A stretch of DNA of 64,000 nucleotides from Aplectana chamaeleonis (lineage: Eukaryota > Nematoda > Chromadorea > Rhabditida > Cosmocercidae), in assembly GCA_029168955.1 (NCBI GenBank), contig JAPDOI010000021.1, positions 3,524,501 to 3,588,500 on the forward strand, read 5' to 3'. Below the pieces are notes generated by a model, which saw only the letters and a list, made by a program, of their open reading frames with translations, made no database searches and was not told the origin of the DNA. Positions 31,188-40,417 of this stretch are shown here, in pieces. Position 1 is the stretch's first letter. Every line of letters begins with the position of its first letter. The translations under genes and the position numbers were made by a program.

Positions 31188-32072
31188 ATGGGACGAAACT
31201 CAATTGCCCCCCCCCCTCAATTCCCCAAGCTACTTGGACTCGTGTTGGATTCTTCGTTGAAGTTTCATAAGAACACTGAGCAGAAGCAAGCCACAGTGAA
31301 AACAAGACTCAACGTCCTATGTGCTCTCGGCAGAACGTCCTGGGGGTGCAGTAAAGAAACGATCCTGACCACGTATAAGGCTATTGTGCAACCCGCCTTC
31401 GAGTATGCTGCGCCAGTCTGGCAGCACATCGTGTCGGACACATCTTGGTCCAAGCTGCAGCGCGTTCAAAATTCTGCTCTGCCAATTGCGACGGGCTGTC
31501 CTAGAAGCTCTCCAATTGAGCACTTACACGCCGAAGCTCGCATATTGCCAGTTAGAGACCACTACCAACTCCAGGCGCAGCAAATGTTCATTAACATCGT
31601 TAAGCAGCCAAATCATTCGTCGCGAAGAGTACTAAACCCAGTAAGAGAGAGATGCATCAGAAAGCAGTTAGCCGATGCTCCCTCGAAAGTAGATGTGCAG
31701 AGATGGACCGAAGCACAACAAGAACGCCTCCGTCTCTTGCGCGCGGAGCATGCCCGATTCGTGAAGGAACACTTGAGCAGAGTTGCCATAAACTCCATCC
31801 TGGGAGTCGTACCTCCGAACGTTAGCGAGACCGAGATGGAACTTGGCAGGTGTGCCAGGTGCACCCTTGCCTCGTTACGCTGTGGACACTCCCCCATGCT
31901 GATGTCATATCTGCATAGGATCGATGACAGCAAGCCTGACGAGTGCCCAGATTGCGGTGGCCAAGGGCTTACTACTGCACACCTGTTCAACTGCCCGAGG
32001 AGACCGACTACATTGATGACAATGAATTTGTGGATGAATCCAACGCTAGCGGCCGAGTTTCTGAAGCTGTGA
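31188..32072 (+). pseudogene. LINE ORF part 3: RT thumb and C-terminal Cys/His motif
   Basis: The frame contains PKLLGLVLDSSLKFHKN, the RT thumb region, and a long tail ending with a CPDC-x9-H-x4-C motif (31949-31995) like the zinc motif at the end of jockey/I-group ORF2 proteins. Between 31009 and 31188 at least one further frameshift occurs, near a run of C at about 31207. Confidence 0.78.
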
Positions 32073-32489
32073 CGAGACCCCTGTCCGTGGCTGCAAAGAA
32101 GAAGAGATCTCCTTGCATGCATCTAATACTGATTCGAGGACTCCGTAGAGATGGTAGATCTGGTTGACCCTGGGCGTGGAACGAGCCCTGCCGTGTCGAG
32201 CGAGCAGCGGCACATCCTGCCACTACACCACCCCCGCTAGGGTAACCACCATAGCCAGATAGACGAGTTAATCATAAGGTACTGCAGAGAATGCGGATGA
32301 GGTTTTTCGAACCGTCTACCGTTGTCGCACGTATGTGTTTATCTTCTATGAGTCCGGCCCCTTGTGTCTTGAGTAAATTTGCAACAAGTCGCAATTCACG
32401 GTTTTTTCTGTTTTCTGCCCAATTTTGCCTATTTTTACAGAAAAAATGGCCAAAAATGGGCAGAAAACAGAAAATTCCGCACATCCCTG

Positions 32490-33190
32490 TTACGGATACC
32501 GGAATAAACCTAAGGCAATCGCGGGGTCGGTGGCCGGTTAAAACGCCCAATCAAATTGATCGGATCTGGCTGATCGGCGGATGTCTCGGCATGACTCATA
32601 ACTGCCGAAGTTTTCGTGGTTATGTCTCATATCTGGCGGAGTTTTCGGGGCAACATGTTGTAGTGTCCGCACTGTTTTTTCTCTAGCACTCTCGTGTAAA
32701 GCGCGGGAATGGCAGCCCACAACGTATACGCTGCGCTGAAATGTAAGGTGTTTTTGCTTGTCACGGTTGACATTGCTCGGGATATCGACGCCCTGGCGGG
32801 CGTCGGTGGGAAGGTTGAAATGCCAATCCTGCCTCCGACGCCCGCGACTGCAGAAGTGGGAGGTGATCAGGCGAAACTTCCTGTGTAAACACGTGGGTGT
32901 GACGTCACACTGAGTGGTAGGTAGGAGGTGATTAGGCAGAGCTTTCGATGTGAACGGGTTAACTGTGACGTAGGGTCGATGGGAGATTGACACGCGGGGT
33001 TTTCGGGCCTTGCCCGCCCCTTTTTTCGTTTCGAGCGGCAGCACGCAACCTGTTCAACTCCTCTCAACCTGCCACCGACCCCGCGAGTGTGTGAGACGGT
33101 ATATTCTATTCTCGTCTCGTGCTACAATCCAAAAGCCACTGAACCCCCTATAATCAGTAAGGTCTATAGAGGTAAAATAGGGTGTTCAAT
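32490..33190. other. Stretch without a recognised gene
   Basis: No motif supports the minus-strand frame 32538-33044. No repeat is evident. Confidence 0.35.
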
Positions 33191-33600
33191 GACGCTTGTC
33201 TGTTTTATGCTTCTGCCAAACAGGTTGTTAAGGTGGAAGTTTTATTGGCCTGTCGTTTCGACTAGATCGTCGTTTTCAAAGGCCTGAAAATAGGTCAGAG
33301 CCAACTTTGTGATCTACTCCCACAGACTATCGACACTAAGGTACTCACACCATAGTGAGGAGTAAAACCACACGCACACGCACCTACACGCGTACAATCT
33401 GTTCTCGGATGTGCTCAGCTGGCTATTGTGAACCACTATGGTGTGAGTACCTTAGTGTCGATAGTCTGTGGGAGTAGATCACAAAGTTGGCTCTGACCTA
33501 TTTTCAGGCCTTTGAAAACGACGATCTAGTCGAAACGTCAGGCCAATAAAATTTCCACCTTAACAACCTGTTTGGCAGAAGCATAAAACAGACAAGCGTC
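33191..33600. repeat. 410 bp near-perfect palindrome
   Basis: Arms 33191-33357 and 33434-33600 (167 nt each) are reverse complements with only two mismatches by my count. The 76 nt loop holds CACACGCACACGCACC. The outermost bases are GACGCTTGTCTG / CAGACAAGCGTC. The near-identity implies recent origin or gene conversion between the arms. No target duplication was found. Confidence 0.95.
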
Positions 33601-34050
33601 AAGACATTTCAAGGTTTCAAGAAAGTCGGACATGGACATTATTAAGAGTGTTCAATGTTCAGCCTCTCACAGTGAGTATTCTTCAGATTGTATGTAAACG
33701 ATTTCCGAGTCTTAAAGCATCTGTAGCAGTACTATGCGACTTGATAACTGCCGTCTAGGCCAAAAATCTCACCCGCCAAGTTGAACTAAAATGTTTCATC
33801 CGTCTGGAACGAATCTGGAAAGGCACATGACAGAATATTACTGCTCTTTACAGCTGTGCCAATGGTTGCCGTAGGCCCGTGTGCTCTGGCAATTGAGGGC
33901 GTCGACGCGACGACCAATTGCGGTGTCACCCGAATCTGCTCCAAGGCGTCGTGGGACATCCGAAATGCGATGGTAGCGCGGGAGACCCGATATTTGCGGA
34001 GCATCCCAGTGGCCATCGCGGGTGACCCGAAGATGCTGAAGTCGCCGTGG
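33601..34050. other. Stretch without a recognised gene
   Basis: Short frames at 33786-34016 (minus) and 33856-34161 (plus) overlap each other and show no motif. Confidence 0.35.
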
Positions 34051-34058
34051 GCTATTAA

Positions 34059-35526
34059 CAGGGTTGTGCGGAAACCAATTTCAAGATTTCCGGAAACGGA
34101 GCCGGAAGAAAAATGGCTGAAAATCGCCGGAAATGGAAATCCGGAAACGGAAGTGAACTAAAAATTATAGTATGATTAAATGGTAGGTTTCGTCGCTGCT
34201 CATGGCATGCAGATGTACTTCTGTAGCTTGTGATCTCAGTCTATTCCCTCAAGCACAAGGGGGGCTGCAGTCTAAAACTGCAAGCGAGCCGAGTAGAACT
34301 ATATTTGAAGAATGAAAGGAAGACGTGCTGCTGCTGCAGGTTCTCCTAGTTAGTTGAAAATAAGTCTGCTCGAGCAACTCCTCTTCTAGAGTGCTGCTGA
34401 TTTCTCTGATGTCGAGTTTCTACCTTCGACTGCTTTTTCCAGTGCGATCGGTGTTCTACGACGGCAGCGGGCACATACGTATGGCACCCACCATTGTTGA
34501 GAGAGCAGTTGTCCGTTTGAGGCCGATACCAGAAGGTGATCTCAAGTACTCAATTTTCCGGATAACAATCTTGGACGCTGAAAGTGTGGTCCCTACTGCA
34601 CATCACGAGAAAAGATTTCTTATAGTGGACCGAGGCGAGGATGATGCCTTTGTTGCGTACCTTGGCGAGGTTGGCGTACTTGCTGCCAGCCATTACAAGG
34701 ATCGCAACTCTAGCTCCGGTAGGAAGAGGGGAAGGCTCAAAGACTCTCTTCATTTGAATAACGTGCTGCTGCTAGCAACACATGTAATGAGGGGTCGCAC
34801 TCCGGGCCGACATCGAGTTGAACCTCTCGTAGGCAGCAACAGGTGCTGCTAGGTGCAGCACAAGCTGCCGATGAGAAGTGGTCAAAACCCCGCATGCGTT
34901 GGCAGCACGCGCTGCTGAAAACGAGGAGTTGGGGGCTATGACGTGAAAATTCTATGGCGCTGAAGTTGAACCCCGCGAGTGCGTCAGTAGCTAGAGAGAC
35001 GAAGAGGAAAAGTTTCTACCTCTCTGGTCCTTCAATCGGAGGACTCGATTGTAACAAAGTATGGTATTGCTGCATGAAAGGGTAATGGCTAGCCAACAGT
35101 TCAGCGCTCCGAAAATTTGTGTTGAAGAGTTGTAAAGGCAAACTGTGATGGTTTTCAACTGAGATGAGACTGTTTACCACGGTTCGACTGCAAGATAACA
35201 CCAATTACTCACCCGCGCAACAGTACCCAAAGTATCTCTTCTGTAGCCGCCAAAGTCAAGCTCACGTTGGAATCGTGCCGTGCGTTGATGGGGGGTGGGC
35301 GTATACCGTGTGACGGTTGAAAAAAGCGGGACACCGATCCAAGCGATCAGGACTAGACTCACGCTGTGATGATCGCAGAGGTACCGCGACTTTGTGCGCT
35401 GGGGAGGCGACCATTCACCTTGTAGTACCATTTTCTTCCGCTTCCAGGACCAAAAACCCGGAAACGGAACGTAACAGCTCAGAAAGAACCGGAAATACGG
35501 AAACGGAAGAGTTCCGCACAGCCCTG
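34059..35526. mobile_element. hAT-like DNA transposon, non-autonomous (1,468 bp)
   Basis: The ends are CAGGGTTGTGCGGAA and TTCCGCACAGCCCTG (one mismatch), flanked by a perfect 8 bp duplication GCTATTAA (34051-34058 and 35527-35534). An 8 bp duplication plus CAGGG-type tips is the hAT signature. Both subterminal zones carry arrays of CGGAAAC words (34075-34155 and 35455-35515), likely transposase-binding repeats. The interior frame 34391-34852 (153 codons) has no hAT dimerisation or catalytic motif that I can see, so the copy is non-autonomous. Confidence 0.85.
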
Positions 35527-35534
35527 GCTATTAA

Positions 35535-36409
35535 CCTAGCCTTTTCAAATTGGTGCATTTCGTGATCTAATCGAGTTGTGTTATAGCTACTCCACCCGTG
35601 CAGACACCATGAACTGCAATATTGCTTTCCATTCACTTTAATTCTCCACCTCAATTTGCTGCCGCGAAAACAGCGTATAATATAATTAAATCTTTATTTT
35701 CCACTTGAAAACGCTTTCAAATGTTCACTAAAATGTGCTCATCAGCATTATTATTATATAAGAGATGAGTACATAAGCGCAAAGGTGAAAATATAAGATA
35801 GTTATTAGGGCTGTTGCCGATTCGACAGTTGACACAACTGAAACAAGCGTCGAATAATGTGTGCCGTCTGTAACCACACACACTACACGGCACTTACGCT
35901 CAAATTTCTAAATTGTCCCCTGTTGAGAAAAATGTTTTCTATAGAACTATTCTGGAAATTTAGCTTCCTGGCAAAAGTAACGATTTGGCAATGCCATTTA
36001 GAAGTCAAAAAAAAGTTTCAAAAATGTCTTAAAATATCTTCAAAAAATGATTTGGCGTAAAATAGCCTGGAGTAATAAAAAAGCTAGGAAATGAAGTGAA
36101 ATAGCCAAAAATACGATTTGGTGGTCAATCATTCCTCAAGCTTCTCCGTTAAACTTATCAAAGCTAAATCAAGGGCTAATTGAATTGGAGCGTTGCTTCT
36201 ACGTAAAATTTCTACGTTCGCCCCGAACTGAAATTTAGAAAAACGGGTGCGCGCGTGGCCGATTCAAAACCAAATCTGGTGTGAGCTTTGCGCGCACTAC
36301 AATAGTGGTGGGTTTGAAGGAATACGTGGTGTTTTTTGTCGAATACAACGCTTTAAGCGGGGGTGAGTATTCATGTAGTGGAATGGTTCCAAATGATCGT
36401 TTTAGGTGG
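35535..36409. other. Stretch without a recognised gene
   Basis: AT-rich sequence with no supported coding frame, RNA or repeat. Confidence 0.35.
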
Positions 36410-36420
36410 GGTCTCACTAT

Positions 36421-36949
36421 AGTTGTACACGAACGAAATTTTTGAAAAATTTTCGAAAGATTTTTCGAAATTTTTTTCGTTCGTTCAAAATTTCGTCGAA
36501 CGAAATTTTTTCAAATTTCGTTCGTTCGAAATTTCGAAAAAACGAAAAAATTTCGATTTTCGTTGGTTCGAAATTATTTCGAAAGAAAACGTTTCAATTT
36601 TCGTTCGTTCGAAATCCGATTTTTCGAATTTTTTTCGAAATTCGTTCGTTCGGAATTTTTTCGAACAAATTTCATAAAAAAGTTCGAAATTTTTTACAAA
36701 TTTCGAAAAAATTTCGAAATTTTCGACGAGTTTCGAAAAAAATACGAAATTTCGAAAAAAATTGAAATTTCGATTTGTTTTGAATTTCGTTCGTTCGACC
36801 TCCGAAATTTCGAAAGTTTTTCGAAATTCGTTCATTCGAAATAGTTTCGAACAAAATTTTCTCAATTTTCGTTCGTTCGAAAATATTTCAAACGAAAAAA
36901 TTTCGATTTTCGTTCGTTCGACATTTTTTTTCAAAATTGTACAACTATA
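36421..36949. mobile_element. TTCGAAA-rich insertion with inverted ends
   Basis: A 529 bp segment lies between two direct copies of GGTCTCACTAT (36410-36420 and 36950-36960). Its tips are TATAGTTGTACA and its reverse complement TGTACAACTATA (the flank contributes part of the left tip). The interior is almost entirely degenerate CGTTCGTTCGAAATTTTTTCG, which is self-complementary. I infer a MITE whose interior has been overrun by expansion of a subterminal repeat. Confidence 0.75.
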
Positions 36950-37043
36950 GGTCTCACTATGGAACTACTATTACCCATACCAACCATTCCTCATGAAATG
37001 ATGTTTTCTAATACCGTAGTTGGACACTGAGTCCGAATATTGT

Positions 37044-37100
37044 AATTGTTTATTACAGGGTAACCCTGTAATAAACAGGGTTACCCTGTAATAAACAATT
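37044..37100. repeat. 57 nt palindrome at RTE copy C 5' junction
   Basis: Arms 37044-37068 and 37076-37100 are perfect 25 nt reverse complements with a 7 nt loop TAATAAA. Its core CAGGGTAACCCTG (37056-37068) recurs directly after the LINE at 40272-40284. Confidence 0.9.
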
Positions 37101-40100
37101 GGGGGTGTGTATACAAGTCTGTTGGTACCTGCTCGTTGGTGCCCCTGCTTCTACTGAACCCAGCAGACGTTTGAGTGGATCCGTACCTAAGGAGTCATAG
37201 AGTCTTTGGCCACAAGCCACAATTTCGCCACCCTGAACTGTCGATCGCTGTCGAGTGATATCCAAAAAACTGCGCTATCCAGACTTCTGAGCTATTTCCA
37301 TGCACCGTTTGCTGCTTTGCAGGAAACCCGCCTCAAGGATAGACCCGTCATCAGCGTCGGAGAGTACACCATCTACTGCGGTAACGCTGACGATAGGAGA
37401 GTGGGAGGCTGGGCAATAGCTGTAAGGAAGGATTCCAATTGTATGGTCAAGGAGTTTGGCTCAACGTCGTGCCGGAATGCATTCGTACGACTGCGGGATC
37501 ACAGAGGATTCAATCTGTGGATAGTGAGTGCTCATGCGCCCACTGAAACCGCCGAAGACAATTGGAAGGATGCGTTTTATGAGGAACTCAATACGTTGCT
37601 GGCCAGGATACCTTGTCAACATGCTGTTGTCGTGGGGATTGACGCAAATGCGAAGATGGGACTTGATCAGGAATCCGAAGTACTCGGTAAATGGTTCTAC
37701 CCAGTGGAGCAAACATCGGACAATAGCTACCGCCTTGTCGACTTTTGCGAACGCAGTGGTCTGATTATTGCATCGACATTCAAGAGGAATCATCGCCGCC
37801 ATCAGCTTACGTGGCAGGGACCAACCCAGCTATCTCCAGAAGAGCAGCGGAAGCGGAAGATGACAACTTTGAAACTACAGCTTGACTATGTCCTGACGAG
37901 GAATATTCCAGTATCGGACATTCGAAGATCTAGAGCTGTGTGGGATGTCGCATTCGATTCGGATCACCGTCCTGTTCTGTTGAACTTCACTGCGAGGATT
38001 CATAAGAGGAAGCGAGGGGCTCAGCCTCTCCAGAGTATTGACATGACAAGTCTCAGAGATGAAGAGTGCAGAAGGAATTTTCGACAACGCGTTTCTATTC
38101 ACATCGGAGTACGGACTAAGAAGAAACTTTGCGACGCGGATTCTTTTGTCAAGTGCATCCAGGACGCTTCGAAAGAGGCACTCCCGGTTGTACAGCCTAA
38201 GGAGAAGTTCGCCTACGTCTCAGAAGAAACAACATCTACCTACAACAGAGTATGTGCTCTCCGAACTGCAGGAAACTTCGTGGAGGAGAAGCGTCTGAGG
38301 AGGAAGTTGCGTCGGCAGCTTCAAAGGGACCGCGAACGAGAGTGGACGTGTAGAGCTAAGGAGTTCGAGAAGGCTCGGGAGGAGAAGAATCCAAGGAAAG
38401 CCTACACGTTGCTGCGACAGTATAGCGGGAAGATGAAGAGATGTTCTCCTGTCTTGAACACTACCAATGGAGTTGCAGTTGGTGATGCGACGCTGCCAAT
38501 ATGGAAGGATTACTTCAGTTCACTACTGAATCGTCCAGCGCCATCAGTACCTGAGCTCCCGCATGTTCAGAGAGCACAATACGATGTCAAAAAGGAACCG
38601 CCGACTGAGTCTGAAGTTTTGGATTGTGTCCGGAAAATGAAGAATGGAAAGGCAGGTGGAGATGACAACATCACTGCTGAAATGCTGAAAGCTCTTCCTC
38701 CGTCTGGGATTCGTGAAATGACCAACACGATCCGTACCATATGGATGAGCGAAAGGATACCCGATTCGTGGAGACATGCGATCATCGTACCTCTTCACAA
38801 GAAGCTATCCGTCACGGATCCTAAGAACTACAGAGGAATCTCTCTACTTCGTGTCATGTACAAGGTTTTAGAACGTATCATTCTCGAGCGACTTATCAAA
38901 CATCGTGAAGGAACGACCAGAGATGAGCAAGCCGGTTTTCGACCTGGAAGATCGACCATCGACCAAGTGTTCGTCGTGAGAAGAATAATTGAATCATGGC
39001 AGCGGTATTCGAGGCCATTACAGCTTGCTTTTTTGGACTTTGAAGCTGCGTTCGACTCACCTCATCGTGATCGATTGCTCAATGCTCTGCGAGCAGATGG
39101 AGTCCCGGATAAGTATGTTCGGTTAGTCGAGGACATCAACAAAGGAACAACAGCAACAGTTCGTACACCTGTCGGCTTTACGTCAGCTTTCGAGGTGAAA
39201 ATAGGAGTAAGGCAAGGAGCCGTTGCAGAACCTTTTCTTTTCAACTTCGCCGTTGATGACATCATGCGTAGAGTTGCAGAACAGTTTCCTGCGGATGTGA
39301 TCCTAACACCATCAGGACGCTCCCTTGTCGACCTGGAGTACGCCGACGACATTGTGTTATTCGCTGAAAACAACGCAAAACTGCAAAGGATTATGAACCT
39401 CGTTTCGAAGTATGCCGCAGCCTATGGACTTCGTCTTCGTCCCGACAAATGCAAGCAGATGTGGGTCTCTCAGAGACCTTCAACGGGAGTTTGTGTGGAC
39501 GGACAACGTATCGAACTGGTGGACGATTTCTGTTATTTGGGCTGTTTGCTGAAGAACGATGGTAGTTATGCAGCGGATATTCGACAACGATGTGCGAAGG
39601 CTACGTCTGCATTTAATTCTCTAACCAAGTGTTTGTGGTCTACCACCATCGCGAAGGAAGTCAAGTTGCGCGTCTACCTATCCGCTATTCGCCCTATCAT
39701 GATGTACGGATCGGAGACGTGGGCAGCACCGAAGATGCAGATGGAAAGGTTGGATTGCACGGAGAGTAAGCTTTTTAGGCGTTTGCTTGGATATTTCTGG
39801 CCGCGTGTATGCCATAACGAAGAACTTTACAAGGAAATCGACGCAGTACATCAACGCTTGACACGAGGCAGGTGCCAGCATCTCCTAAAGCCATCTCAAG
39901 CAGCAATGGAAAGTCGACTTGGACTGCTCGGGCATATACTAAGAAGAACGCCGGATCGTCTCGTACAACACGCTCTAAGAATGCTTCCAAATCCTGTCTG
40001 GAAACGGCCACCTGGGCGTAGGCGAAAGTTCTGGACGGATGTGGTTAAAGAGGATTTAAAGTCACTCGGCATCGAAAGACAGTTCAGGCGCGATGTTTCG

Positions 40101-40271
40101 TTTCGCAGGAAATGGAATAGTGACAGCTGGATGGAATGTGTTTAAATTGTGGCTGAAGACCGTGAAAAATGGACACGGCTGACTACTAGGACGGCACACC
40201 TCGGTGAAGATGCGGAATGACCGCGTCAGGCGAAAGCCAACCGATTAAGTCAAAGTCAAAGTAAGTCAAGT
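37101..40271 (+). mobile_element. RTE-clade LINE copy C, most intact
   Basis: It starts GGGGGTGTGTATAC and ends in an AAGTCAAAGTC tail. CAGGGTAACCCTG flanks it at 37056-37068 and 40272-40284, probably the target duplication, with 32 extra bases on the 5' side (second half of the palindrome). Relative to copy A, 117 bp of the 5' untranslated region is deleted (junction near 37179). Confidence 0.9.
37206..40145 (+). CDS. RTE endonuclease-reverse transcriptase (copy C)
   Basis: A continuous frame of 979 codons. The APE endonuclease (residues 1 to ~255) has QETRLKD (~38), SAHAPTE, GIDANAKMG, LDYVLTR and SDHRPV (~252). The RT (~residues 520-760) has YRGISLLRVMYK, QAGFRPGRSTIDQ, FLDFEAAFDS (~610), GVRQGAVAEPF and YADD at ~712 (39339). 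A C-terminal extension follows. All catalytic blocks I know are present. Two lesions remain: the ATG used by copies A and D has become ATA, so the frame as given begins at a TTG; and a CAA codon has become TAA at 40143-40145, removing about 29 C-terminal residues. The region upstream also lacks 117 bp. It could be near-functional or a recent pseudogene. Confidence 0.88.
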   Translation: MATSHNFATLNCRSLSSDIQKTALSRLLSYFHAPFAALQETRLKDRPVISVGEYTIYCGNADDRRVGGWAIAVRKDSNCMVKEFGSTSCRNAFVRLRDHRGFNLWIVSAHAPTETAEDNWKDAFYEELNTLLARIPCQHAVVVGIDANAKMGLDQESEVLGKWFYPVEQTSDNSYRLVDFCERSGLIIASTFKRNHRRHQLTWQGPTQLSPEEQRKRKMTTLKLQLDYVLTRNIPVSDIRRSRAVWDVAFDSDHRPVLLNFTARIHKRKRGAQPLQSIDMTSLRDEECRRNFRQRVSIHIGVRTKKKLCDADSFVKCIQDASKEALPVVQPKEKFAYVSEETTSTYNRVCALRTAGNFVEEKRLRRKLRRQLQRDREREWTCRAKEFEKAREEKNPRKAYTLLRQYSGKMKRCSPVLNTTNGVAVGDATLPIWKDYFSSLLNRPAPSVPELPHVQRAQYDVKKEPPTESEVLDCVRKMKNGKAGGDDNITAEMLKALPPSGIREMTNTIRTIWMSERIPDSWRHAIIVPLHKKLSVTDPKNYRGISLLRVMYKVLERIILERLIKHREGTTRDEQAGFRPGRSTIDQVFVVRRIIESWQRYSRPLQLAFLDFEAAFDSPHRDRLLNALRADGVPDKYVRLVEDINKGTTATVRTPVGFTSAFEVKIGVRQGAVAEPFLFNFAVDDIMRRVAEQFPADVILTPSGRSLVDLEYADDIVLFAENNAKLQRIMNLVSKYAAAYGLRLRPDKCKQMWVSQRPSTGVCVDGQRIELVDDFCYLGCLLKNDGSYAADIRQRCAKATSAFNSLTKCLWSTTIAKEVKLRVYLSAIRPIMMYGSETWAAPKMQMERLDCTESKLFRRLLGYFWPRVCHNEELYKEIDAVHQRLTRGRCQHLLKPSQAAMESRLGLLGHILRRTPDRLVQHALRMLPNPVWKRPPGRRRKFWTDVVKEDLKSLGIERQFRRDVSFRRKWNSDSWMECV

Positions 40272-40417
40272 CAGGGTAACCCTGCGTACTGACATCGGAA
40301 CAAGATAAACGAACGCGTAGTAACCAAATGCAACAACGATATACGAGACCGGGAACCCGTAGTATGTAGAGTATCTATCGAAGAAAATAACATCATGACT
40401 AACACAAGATCACAAGC

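Larger units (their letters stand above)
28584..32072 (+). mobile_element. Non-LTR retrotransposon with PHD finger (jockey/CR1-like)
   Basis: This is the extent of recognisable coding; true ends are unclear, and the sequence up to about 28130 and past 32180 may belong to it. Order: PHD-type zinc finger, AP endonuclease, reverse transcriptase, C-terminal Cys/His motif. This is the layout of jockey/CR1-group LINEs, some of which carry a PHD finger. No poly(A) tail or target duplication was recognised. Confidence 0.8.
27662..32489. mobile_element. Probable hAT-like element split by a LINE
   Basis: The left side (27662-27770) starts CCTGTGCGGAAAA and is filled with CAGAAAAC/GGAAACAG words. The right side (32398-32489) has the reverse-complement words TTTTCTGTTTTCTG and ends TTCCGCACATCCCTG. 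The ends and subterminal arrays resemble the better-defined element at 34059-35526. The flanks ATTACGAC and TTACGGAT are only roughly alike, so the pairing of these two ends is inference. The PHD-finger LINE lies between them. Confidence 0.45.

Noticed and set aside
34391..34852. A 153-codon frame inside the hAT-like element as its transposase
   Set aside because: No hAT catalytic or dimerisation motif is visible and it is far shorter than a hAT transposase.
36406..36950. Overlapping 60-149 codon Phe/Glu/Lys-rich frames
   Set aside because: Products of translating TTCGAAA low-complexity sequence on both strands.
37461..40011. Antisense frames across RTE copies (for example 37461-37802, 39062-39373, 39775-40011)
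   Set aside because: The same shadow frames recur opposite each LINE copy and reflect the coding strand's composition.
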